Assembly (NCBI GenBank): GCA_004556655.1 | Contig: SFGF01000110.1 | Span: 1 to 7,769 of the forward strand | Direction of reading: 5' to 3' | Length of the DNA: 7,769 nucleotides | Source: Lachnospiraceae bacterium | GTDB lineage: Bacteria > Bacillota > Clostridia > Lachnospirales > Lachnospiraceae | Translations under genes and position numbers: made by a program | Shown: one piece after another, positions 1-5,021 of the stretch | Layout of the letters: each line of letters opens with the position of its first letter | Numbering within the stretch: position 1 is the first letter of the stretch | The notes under the pieces: generated by a model | Seen by the model: only the letters and a program-made list of their open reading frames with translations | The model's database searches: none | Told to the model about the DNA's origin: nothing

Positions 1-33
1 GTATACAAAAAAGACTACCTCGGCAAGAGATAG
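1..33 (+). CDS. Possible 3' end of an upstream gene (very short)
   Basis: Frame 1 of the window reads VYKKDYLGKR and then a TAG stop at 31-33. The basic, charged ending would suit a protein C-terminus, and a strong terminator follows about 80 bases later on the same strand, as expected after a gene. Ten codons are far too few to identify a family, and the reading could be chance. A second frame stays open from 2 to about 180 but runs through both hairpins and has no sensible composition, so I do not believe it. Confidence 0.2.
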   Translation, partial: VYKKDYLGKR

Positions 34-65
34 CTTTAATATAAGAGAAAAAAGTAAATCAAGCC

Positions 66-84
66 ATCGTCACAGGGTGACGAT
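66..84. other. Perfect 8-bp hairpin, function unknown
   Basis: ATCGTCAC at 66-73 pairs exactly with GTGACGAT at 77-84 across a three-base AGG loop. A further CC (64-65) and GG can pair past a TT bulge. On + no T-run follows, so it is not a standard intrinsic terminator in that direction. On - it is followed after some bases by a T-rich stretch (the run of A at about 49-55), so a weak minus-strand terminator is possible. It could also be a 3'-end stabilising stem of the upstream transcript. Confidence 0.4.
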
Positions 85-111
85 TTGGTTCAAAAAAATA
101 TATTTTCTTAT

Positions 112-156
112 AAAGATGCCGATGTGGGATATGTTTCCTGCATCGGCATCTTTTTT
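112..156 (+). terminator. Strong intrinsic terminator upstream of the biotin operon
   Basis: GATGCCGATG (115-124) pairs perfectly with CATCGGCATC (141-150), followed by six T (151-156). The stem extends with AAA/TTT on the outside and with GGA/TCC inside the 16-base loop. It lies just upstream of the bioY promoter, so it most likely ends the preceding transcript and insulates the operon. It is not an attenuator of bioY, because the promoter is downstream of it. Confidence 0.85.
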
Positions 157-157
157 A

Positions 158-188
158 ATGTTAATCTTTAAAACAAAATAGTTGACAA
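158..188. promoter_or_regulatory. Probable BirA (biotin repressor) operator O1, overlapping the -35
   Basis: Left half ATGTTAATC (158-166) and right half AGTTGACAA (180-188) are separated by 13 bases. The pattern TTGTnAACC / GGTTnACAA is the known BirA half-site form, and each half here has a few mismatches. The right half contains the -35 hexamer TTGACA, so bound BirA would block polymerase. The spacing equals that of the better operator downstream (210-240), and the two centres are 52 bp apart. BirA-biotinyl-AMP binding is inferred from the family, not shown. Confidence 0.5.
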
Positions 189-211
189 TCCAAGACGCTT
201 TGCTATATAAT
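182..211 (+). promoter_or_regulatory. Consensus sigma-70/sigma-A promoter of bioYBDA
   Basis: A perfect -35 TTGACA (182-187) and a perfect -10 TATAAT (206-211) are separated by 18 bases. Transcription should start at about 218, giving a leader of only about 22 bases before the bioY ATG. This is a Firmicutes/Proteobacteria-style promoter, unlike the TAnnTTTG promoters in the second half of the window. Its -35 and -10/start regions are each covered by a candidate BirA operator. Confidence 0.85.
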
Positions 212-240
212 GTCAACTTAGAATAGAAAGAGGTTAACAA
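210..240. promoter_or_regulatory. Probable BirA operator O2, from the -10 to the bioY start codon
   Basis: Left half ATGTCAACT (210-218) and right half GGTTAACAA (232-240) flank 13 bases. The right half is an excellent match to the BirA half-site; the left has the core TGTCAAC. It begins in the -10 hexamer, spans the predicted start site and ends directly against the ATG at 241, also overlapping the last bases of the Shine-Dalgarno AAAGAGG (227-233). Placement before a biotin transporter and biosynthesis operon fits biotin-dependent repression. Confidence 0.7.
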
Positions 241-795
241 ATGAATAAGACAACCAATTTAATTCTCTGCAGTCTGTTCACTGCACTGATTGCTGTAGGA
301 GCGTTTATTAAAATCCCGGTTCCGGTGGTTCCGTTTACGTTACAGTTTTTGTTTACTACGTTGGCAGGATTGCTTCTGGGTTCCAAAAAAGGAGCCATTT
401 CTGTTGTTGCTTATATGATACTGGGATTGGCGGGGCTTCCTATTTTTTCTGAGGGAGGCGGATTTTGGTATGTTATAAAACCCAGCTTCGGCTATATCAT
501 CGGTTTTTGTATTGGAACGTATGTGACCGGTCTGATCGCCGAGCGGATGAAAGAAAAAACGGTTCCCCGTTATATGCTTGCGAATTTTGTCGGTTTGCTG
601 ATCGTCTATGCTGTGGGTATGATTTATTACTACATAATCTGCAACTATGTGATCGATACACTGATTGCCCTCGGACCGCTGTTTTTATACTGTTTTGTTC
701 TGGCAGTTCCGGGAGATATCTGTCTGTGCATATTGGCAGCAGCTCTGGTAAAAAGAGTAAAACCAATCTTGAATCATCAGCTGCAGCAGGGGTAA
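241..795 (+). CDS. bioY: BioY, biotin-binding S component of an ECF transporter
   Basis: BioY is the membrane-embedded substrate-binding subunit of the biotin energy-coupling factor (ECF) transporter. It captures biotin and works with a shared EcfT/EcfA/EcfA' module, or alone at low capacity. The 184 residues are the usual family length and form about six hydrophobic segments. Family signatures are visible: PVPVVPFTLQ near residues 26-35, GLAGLPIF at about 61-68 followed by a glycine run, and PSFGYIIGF at about 81-89. A late AVPGD motif (about 155-159) is also typical. The ATG follows AAAGAGG by 7 bases. No ecfA or ecfT gene is in the window, so the energising module would be encoded elsewhere. 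It is the first gene of the operon and directly downstream of the BirA-like operators. The ending is hydrophilic and basic. Confidence 0.93.
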   Translation: MNKTTNLILCSLFTALIAVGAFIKIPVPVVPFTLQFLFTTLAGLLLGSKKGAISVVAYMILGLAGLPIFSEGGGFWYVIKPSFGYIIGFCIGTYVTGLIAERMKEKTVPRYMLANFVGLLIVYAVGMIYYYIICNYVIDTLIALGPLFLYCFVLAVPGDICLCILAAALVKRVKPILNHQLQQG

Positions 796-830
796 AAAAG
801 ACCGCAAGGGTCAGAAGAAGTTTAATGATT

Positions 831-838
831 GGAAGGAG
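831..838 (+). promoter_or_regulatory. Shine-Dalgarno GGAAGGAG that fixes the bioB start
   Basis: GGAAGGAG lies 7 bases before the ATG at 846. The bioB reading frame is open much further upstream, to an ATG at 465 inside bioY, but this ribosome site and the family length fix the start at 846. The same 13-base context, ATTGGAAGGAGAA, occurs again before bioD (1813-1825), where it also encodes the end of BioB. Confidence 0.85.
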
Positions 839-845
839 AAAAAAT

Positions 846-1829
846 ATGGATGCATTAGCATTGGCACAGGAAATTATAGACGGCAGAAGAATTACGAGGG
901 AAGATGATTTGTCATTCTTTTTGAACTGTGATCTGAAAGAGCTTTGTGAAGGGGCTGACCGTATTCGGGCTTATTTTATAGGAGATAAAGTGGATCTGTG
1001 TTCTATCATCAACGGCCGCAGCGGCCGCTGTCCGGAGGATTGTAAGTATTGTGCACAGTCCGCTCACAATCACACGAATTGTGAAGTTTATGATTTTCTG
1101 CCGGAAGAAAAAATTGTGGAAGCCTGTAAGATGAATGAGAGCGAGGGAGTGGATCGCTTCTCTATCGTAACAGCCGGCAGAGCCCTGACCGGAACGGAAT
1201 TTGAGAAAGCGATTCATGCGTTTGAGACAATGCATCAGGAATGTAAGATTGATTTGTGTGCTTCTATGGGATTCCTGAATGAAGAGCAGCTGCATCGTCT
1301 CCATGAAGCCGGTGTAACCAGTTATCATCACAACATTGAAACCTCCAGACGGAATTTCCCGAATATCTGCACTACTCATACCTATGACCAGAAGATTGAA
1401 ACACTGAAAAAAGTGAAAGCAGAAGGAATGTGTGCCTGTTCGGGCGGTATCATCGGTATGGGAGAGACCTGGGAGGATCGTCTGGACATGGCAGTCAGTC
1501 TGGCGGAACTGGGGATTGACTCTATTCCCATCAATGCATTGATGCCAATCAAAGGAACACCGTTTGAAAATCTTCCACAGCTGACAGAAGATGAAATTTT
1601 GAGGACGATTGCCTTTTTCCGTTATATCAATCCTGCAGCGAATATTCGTCTGGCAGCAGGAAGAGCACTTCTGACCAATGACGGCGAAATCGCATTTCAG
1701 TCCGGTGCATCGGCAACCATCACCGGCAACATGTTGACGACCGCCGCCTGCGCTACGATTCGAAGTGACAGACAGATGTTGGAAAGCCTGCATAGGGATG
1801 TGACACCGGAGTATTGGAAGGAGAAGTAA
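846..1829 (+). CDS. bioB: Biotin synthase BioB, radical SAM enzyme, anaerobe-type (type II-like)
   Basis: BioB inserts sulfur into dethiobiotin to make biotin, the last pathway step, in the cytoplasm. The 327-residue protein has the radical SAM cluster motif CPEDCKYC with Cys62, Cys66 and Cys69. Other landmarks are HHNIET at about 161-166, CSGGIIGMGET from Cys198, and IRLAAGR with Arg268. Aligned by eye to E. coli BioB, Cys138 corresponds to Cys128, Cys198 to Cys188 and Arg268 to Arg260. The position of E. coli Cys97, a ligand of the sacrificial [2Fe-2S] cluster, is Ser106 here (RFSIVTAGR). Extra cysteines lie at 175 (NICTT) and 196 (MCACSGG). This suits the type II BioB of obligate anaerobes, reported to use a different auxiliary iron-sulfur cluster; that part is inference. 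The gene sits 50 bases after bioY and 1 base before bioD. Identity is secure; subtype is probable. Confidence 0.95.
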   Translation: MDALALAQEIIDGRRITREDDLSFFLNCDLKELCEGADRIRAYFIGDKVDLCSIINGRSGRCPEDCKYCAQSAHNHTNCEVYDFLPEEKIVEACKMNESEGVDRFSIVTAGRALTGTEFEKAIHAFETMHQECKIDLCASMGFLNEEQLHRLHEAGVTSYHHNIETSRRNFPNICTTHTYDQKIETLKKVKAEGMCACSGGIIGMGETWEDRLDMAVSLAELGIDSIPINALMPIKGTPFENLPQLTEDEILRTIAFFRYINPAANIRLAAGRALLTNDGEIAFQSGASATITGNMLTTAACATIRSDRQMLESLHRDVTPEYWKEK

Positions 1830-1830
1830 G

Positions 1831-2529
1831 ATGAGCCGTGCATTATTTATTACAGGAACAGGAACAGACATCGGAAAAACGTATGTGACCGGTCTGATGG
1901 TAAAAAAACTTGCCGAATATGGAAAAAATCCCGGCTACTATAAAGCAGCTATGAGCGGAAATGAACGCCGTCAGGACGGAAGTCTGATTCCGGGAGATGC
2001 TTTGTTTGTGCAGCAGTGTTCCGGTATTACACAACCATTGGAAGAAATGTGCCCATATGTGTATGAAAATGCATATTCTCCTCATCTGGCATCCCGGATC
2101 GAAGGTAATCCGGTGACGATGAATGTGGTAAAGCAGGGCTTTATTTCCGTCATGGAAAAATATGATTACGTTACAGTGGAAGGCAGCGGCGGTATTTTAT
2201 GTCCCATTTGTTTTGATGAGGAAAAAATACAGTTGGAGGATATTGTAAAAGAGTTGAATCTATCTTCCGTCATCATTGCGGATGCAGGACTGGGAACTAT
2301 TAACAGTGTGGTTTTAACAGTCGAATATATGAAAGCAAAACACATGGAGGTAAAAGGTATCATCTTTAATCATTTTCATCCCGGCAACGTTATGGAAGAG
2401 GACAACATCTTTATGTGTGAATATATGACAGGTCTTCCCACACTTGCAAAAGTGGAAGACGGAGCTGAAGAACTGGATATTGATATAGATGTGTTAACGT
2501 CACTTTATGAAGAGGAGAAAGTAGTATGA
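1831..2529 (+). CDS. bioD: Dethiobiotin synthetase BioD
   Basis: BioD closes the ureido ring of dethiobiotin from 7,8-diaminopelargonate (DAPA), CO2 and ATP. The 232 residues match the family length. The P-loop GTGTDIGKT is at residues 9-17. YYKAAMSG with Lys38 stands where E. coli has the KPVASG motif. Asp56 in PGDAL, VEGSGG at 116-121, DAGLGTIN at 151-158 and FNHF at 179-182 (nucleotide base contact region) follow in the expected order. The ATG follows GGAAGGAG by 7 bases, and that ribosome site lies inside the end of bioB, so the two are probably translationally coupled. The stop overlaps the bioA start as ATGA. The second Walker-type region departs from E. coli but resembles clostridial BioD sequences as I remember them. 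There is no sign of damage. Confidence 0.94.
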   Translation: MSRALFITGTGTDIGKTYVTGLMVKKLAEYGKNPGYYKAAMSGNERRQDGSLIPGDALFVQQCSGITQPLEEMCPYVYENAYSPHLASRIEGNPVTMNVVKQGFISVMEKYDYVTVEGSGGILCPICFDEEKIQLEDIVKELNLSSVIIADAGLGTINSVVLTVEYMKAKHMEVKGIIFNHFHPGNVMEEDNIFMCEYMTGLPTLAKVEDGAEELDIDIDVLTSLYEEEKVV

Positions 2530-3716
2530 TCTGGTATCCCTATGAACAGATGAAAACGATGAAAGAACCCTATAAAATTATAGATGCGCAAGGTGTATAT
2601 CTTTATACGGAGGATCAGAAACTGATTGATTCTGTGTCGTCCTGGTGGTGTATGATTCACGGCTATAAGCATCCGGAGCTTACTGCTGCCATCAAAGAAC
2701 AGGCGGAGCGTTTCTGTCATGTCATGTTGGGAGGGCTGACCCATGAACCGGTACAGAAGCTTTCTCAAAAACTGCAGGAATATCTTCCCGGTGATCTGGA
2801 TTATTGCTTCTTTTCAGATTCCGGCAGTGTGGCGGTAGAAGTTTCATTGAAAATGGCACTGCAGTACAATACGAATATGGGCCGGAAGCGCCCAATGGTT
2901 CTGGCACTGGAGCATGCCTATCATGGAGATACTTTCAAAGCGATGGAAGTGGGAGATGATGAAGATTATCATTTTGCTTTTGATGAGAAGAAAGATGTTG
3001 TTCATATTCCCACAGAGATTCCGGCGCTTGAGGAAGCTTTCGAGAAATATCATGACAAACTGAACTGCTTTATTGTGGAGCCTCTTTTGCAGGGTGCAGG
3101 CGGTATGCGGATGTATGATATTTCTTTTCTGGAACGGGCAAGACAGCTGTGTGATCAGTATGATGTACTGCTGATTTTTGATGAGGTTGCTACGGGCTTT
3201 GGGCGTACAGGACACCGATTTGTGGCAGATCTGGTTCTGCCGGACATCCTGGTGTTGGGGAAAGCCTTGACAGGAGGCTACATCGGTCATGCGGTGACGA
3301 TTGCGAATCATAAGGTTTTTCAGGCGTTTTATAGTGATGATAATCGTCATGCTCTGATGCATGGGCCTACCTTTATGGGAAATGCACTGGCCTGTGCGGT
3401 GGCATTGAAAGGAATCGAGATTTTTGAGCGGGAAGACTATATGAGCAAAATCAGGCGCATTGAAGAAATATCACATCGTGAGATGGATGGTTTTTCCCAT
3501 CCCCTTATCAGAGAAGTGCGCATTATGGGAGGCTGCACCTGCGTTGAAGTTTATGATCCGGACACACTGGAAGGGTTTCAGAAGTTTGCCTATGAGAGAG
3601 GTGCCTTCAGCCGGCCGTTCCTGAAGTATATGTATTCGATGGTTCCCTACATTATAAAAGAAGAAGAACTGGTAAAGATTTTTGATACCATGAAGACATG
3701 GTTTTCTGAAAAATAA
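2526..3716 (+). CDS. bioA: Adenosylmethionine-8-amino-7-oxononanoate aminotransferase BioA
   Basis: BioA is a PLP enzyme that transfers the amino group of S-adenosylmethionine to KAPA (8-amino-7-oxononanoate), giving DAPA for BioD. The 396 residues form a fold-type I, class III aminotransferase and are somewhat shorter than the E. coli enzyme. Visible motifs are WYPYEQM at 3-9, SSWW at 38-41 (substrate-site tryptophan), SGSVAVE at 99-105 (phosphate loop), YHGDT at 132-136, DEVATGFGRTG with Asp219, and LGKALTGG with the PLP lysine Lys246. Near the C-terminus, SRPFLKYMYSMVPYI carries the arginine expected to bind the KAPA carboxylate. It begins with an ATGA overlap with bioD, and GAGGAG (2512-2517) lies 8 bases before the start. 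It is the last gene of the operon; no clear terminator follows, and the sequence turns Bacteroidales-like just after its stop. Confidence 0.94.
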   Translation: MIWYPYEQMKTMKEPYKIIDAQGVYLYTEDQKLIDSVSSWWCMIHGYKHPELTAAIKEQAERFCHVMLGGLTHEPVQKLSQKLQEYLPGDLDYCFFSDSGSVAVEVSLKMALQYNTNMGRKRPMVLALEHAYHGDTFKAMEVGDDEDYHFAFDEKKDVVHIPTEIPALEEAFEKYHDKLNCFIVEPLLQGAGGMRMYDISFLERARQLCDQYDVLLIFDEVATGFGRTGHRFVADLVLPDILVLGKALTGGYIGHAVTIANHKVFQAFYSDDNRHALMHGPTFMGNALACAVALKGIEIFEREDYMSKIRRIEEISHREMDGFSHPLIREVRIMGGCTCVEVYDPDTLEGFQKFAYERGAFSRPFLKYMYSMVPYIIKEEELVKIFDTMKTWFSEK

Positions 3717-3832
3717 AAACGCAAGAAAAAGAAGAAGCGGAAACCCACCAGCTCTTCAAAATAAAATTAATCATGTTAGGCATTGTTCTAATAGCAGGAG
3801 TTCTGATATGGATAGGAATTACTTTTCTTTAA
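3717..3832 (+). pseudogene. Short open-frame remnants at the operon/chromosome junction
   Basis: Two short frames without a convincing start lie directly behind bioA. One, in frame with bioA after its TAA, reads KRKKKKKRKPTSSSK and stops at 3762-3764; such Lys/Arg-rich endings look like a real C-terminus. The other ends at TAA 3830-3832 and finishes in a hydrophobic segment, MLGIVLIAGVLIWIGITFL (ATG at 3773), which could be a tiny membrane peptide or the C-terminal anchor of a cut-off protein; upstream it stays open back to the bioA stop. Either could be the tail of a Bacteroidales gene whose front was lost where the biotin operon joins. Both could also be chance in AT-rich DNA. I do not recognise a family. 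Confidence 0.35.
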
Positions 3833-3863
3833 AATTCCACTCTCTATTTTTCTTTCTTATTCC

Positions 3864-3894
3864 TTGAAAAAACCAATAAGAATTCTTATATTTG
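3864..3894 (+). promoter_or_regulatory. Bacteroides-type promoter for the 3932 gene
   Basis: TTG at 3864-3866 and TATATTTG at 3887-3894 are 20 bases apart. This matches the known Bacteroides housekeeping promoter form TTG-N19-21-TAnnTTTG (-33/-7). Transcription would start at about 3900, giving a leader of about 30 bases to the ATG at 3932. It is the clearest Bacteroides-style promoter in the window and lies about 150 bases past the end of bioA. Confidence 0.7.
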
Positions 3895-3931
3895 TGATAC
3901 CAACTTGGAATAACCTTAAAAACAGATAGAT

Positions 3932-4294
3932 ATGAAAAGAATATTATTACTACTGGTTTTATGTTTAAACATAAGTATGGTGCTTGGACAAGAGTATAAA
4001 AATTGGGAAAAATATGATATAGAGGGATTCTATATTATTGCCAAATCAAAAGCAGAAGCCAAGATTAGCAAAAATGTATTGAGGGAGGGAGCAGATTATT
4101 ATATCCTCACCGAAATGGATGACCAAGTATTCCCATCTGGTGTCAGCAAAAAAATAACTCCCAAACTCTATAAATTAAAAGATACTGAAATATACATATT
4201 TTTCAGCTTTCCTCCTTTCCTATTTGATGCCGATAATGGAATGATAGAGATTAAAGACAATAAAGGAACTTTTTTCAAAAAGCCAACACAATAA
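3932..4294 (+). CDS. Small exported hypothetical protein
   Basis: I do not recognise this 120-residue protein. Residues 1-19 (MKRILLLLVLCLNISMVLG) form a good Sec signal peptide, with likely cleavage before Gln20. The mature part of about 100 residues is charged and rich in Lys, Ile, Tyr and Phe. It has no cysteine after the signal, so it is not an evident lipoprotein and is probably periplasmic. A hydrophobic patch, IYIFFSFPPFLF (about 88-99), may be a buried strand pair. There is no Shine-Dalgarno sequence, as is normal in Bacteroides, and a good promoter lies 38 bases upstream. It is convergent with the thioredoxin-like gene. The frame offset by +1 stays open past the stop to 4412, so the true gene may be longer if the T6/A5 run at about 4269-4280 carries an indel. 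Confidence 0.7.
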   Translation: MKRILLLLVLCLNISMVLGQEYKNWEKYDIEGFYIIAKSKAEAKISKNVLREGADYYILTEMDDQVFPSGVSKKITPKLYKLKDTEIYIFFSFPPFLFDADNGMIEIKDNKGTFFKKPTQ

Positions 4295-4412
4295 ACATCA
4301 AGATACTCCATCACCAATATCTTCATCAACCACATTCATTATCCCTAAAGATGAACAGGGAAAAGTATGCTATAAACATACACCATCTACCAAAAGAAAT
4401 AATATAAATTAA
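4295..4412 (+). other. Open +1-frame stretch after the hypothetical gene
   Basis: The stretch between the convergent stops is gene-free by strict criteria, but the frame one base ahead of the 3932 gene is open from about 4242 to a TAA at 4410-4412. Its distal part, TTFIIPKDEQGKVCYKHT, looks protein-like. It has no start codon of its own. It may be a frameshifted C-terminal extension of the preceding gene, or chance. No terminator hairpin is evident here. Confidence 0.25.
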
Positions 4413-4428
4413 AATACCATGCCTAAAA

Positions 4429-4968
4429 TTACAAACTGGCGGTTATAGCCTCAGCCAAATCTTCATAACTTGCCAACGGGTTATCCGTGAAAACACTACG
4501 GATAACCAACTCTTTATCTATGACATAAACACGAGGTATTCCCGATTTAGCAAACTGATAGTATACCGTGCGGTTTTCTTGGGCCGAATAGGGCAAGGTC
4601 AAATGATTTTCGTCCCAATAACGGACAATCTCTGCCGAGCTCTCTTCCCTGCTAATACAAACCATCCGGATTCTTCGACCGTAATCCGTATATATTTTTT
4701 GCAGCACAGGAAGTTCTTTCCGGCAGTCCGGACACCCCGTATGAAAAAACACAATCAAAGAAACCTCTCCTTTCAGAGTTTCGGAAGTTATTATTTGTCC
4801 ATCATCCATTACCACAGAGAAAACAGGAATGCTCTCTCCTGTTTGTAAATCAACAGTACCTTCCTCCACATCATCATCAATACACGCCGTACACATTACA
4901 CAGGTCCAAAACAGAAAACAGACTGTTTTTATCCAATTCTTCATTTCCATTTTCATTTTCATTTCCAT
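4429..4968 (-). CDS. Thioredoxin-like (TlpA/ResA/AhpC-TSA family) lipoprotein
   Basis: This 179-residue protein is a membrane-anchored thiol-disulfide oxidoreductase. Residues 11-28 form a lipoprotein signal, with Cys29 as the probable lipidated cysteine (CTAC). It is followed by IDDDVEEG, an acidic run like the Bacteroidetes lipoprotein export signal that sends lipoproteins to the cell surface. The thioredoxin domain spans about 45-179: FFHTGCPDC with the redox pair Cys79/Cys82, and the cis-proline motif SGIPRVYVID with Pro145. The role is probably reducing or shuffling disulfides outside the cytoplasm; its partner is unknown. The N-terminus MEMKMKMEMK comes from a hexanucleotide repeat with five in-frame ATGs, so the exact start is open. 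It is divergent from the transporter at 5022, 53 bases away, with a TATCTTTG element upstream. Confidence 0.88.
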   Translation of the reverse strand: MEMKMKMEMKNWIKTVCFLFWTCVMCTACIDDDVEEGTVDLQTGESIPVFSVVMDDGQIITSETLKGEVSLIVFFHTGCPDCRKELPVLQKIYTDYGRRIRMVCISREESSAEIVRYWDENHLTLPYSAQENRTVYYQFAKSGIPRVYVIDKELVIRSVFTDNPLASYEDLAEAITASL

Positions 4969-4970
4969 TT
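4941..4970 (-). repeat. Hexanucleotide repeat over the lipoprotein start codon
   Basis: Five consecutive six-base units of the form (T/C)CATTT run from 4941 to 4970. Read on the minus strand they are ATGGAA/ATGAAA units encoding Met-Glu/Met-Lys pairs, giving five in-frame ATGs at 4968, 4962, 4956, 4950 and 4944. Since the unit is six bases, gain or loss of units keeps the frame and changes only the number of N-terminal residues and possible start codons. Confidence 0.85.
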
Positions 4971-4980
4971 TTCTTCTTTA

Positions 4981-4988
4981 CAAAGATA
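4981..4988 (-). promoter_or_regulatory. -7 element (TATCTTTG) of the thioredoxin-like gene
   Basis: On the minus strand, TATCTTTG matches TAnnTTTG exactly, with transcription expected at about 4974, only a few bases before the first ATG at 4968. No clear TTG is seen at the -33 distance, so the call rests on the -7 element and its position. A 10-bp palindrome TTTCATGAAA (4996-5005) lies between this and the divergent promoter and could be an operator. Confidence 0.5.
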
Positions 4989-5009
4989 ACATGATTTTCA
5001 TGAAATTAC

Positions 5010-5017
5010 TATTTTTG
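5010..5017 (+). promoter_or_regulatory. -7-like element (TATTTTTG) immediately before the transporter gene
   Basis: TATTTTTG fits TAnnTTTG and ends 4 bases before the ATG at 5022. If it is used, transcription would begin at or within the start codon and the mRNA would be leaderless. No -33 TTG is apparent. The match may be accidental, since T-runs are common here. Confidence 0.35.
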
Positions 5018-5021
5018 CAGC

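Noticed and set aside
180..218. Perfect 8-bp inverted repeat AGTTGACA...TGTCAACT as a single operator
   Set aside because: The halves face the opposite way to the BirA half-site form and are 23 bases apart. They are better read as the right half of O1 and the left half of O2.
797..813. Small GACC...GGTC hairpin between bioY and bioB as a terminator or attenuator
   Set aside because: The stem is only 4 bp with no T-run, too weak to act as a terminator.
465..845. Upstream extension of the bioB frame to an ATG at 465
   Set aside because: It overlaps bioY in another frame, has no ribosome site, and would add 127 residues absent from the BioB family. The site at 831-838 supports the start at 846.
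1014..1029. CGGCCG-CAG-CGGCCG inverted repeat in bioB
   Set aside because: It encodes the conserved GRSGRC approach to the radical SAM cysteines; codon choice explains it.
912..1871. Long minus-strand frame opposite bioB
   Set aside because: It is the antisense shadow of a strongly supported gene, with no ribosome site or recognisable domain and a cysteine/histidine-rich random composition.
2844..3362. Minus-strand frame opposite bioA
   Set aside because: An antisense shadow of BioA with no motif and no promoter or ribosome site.
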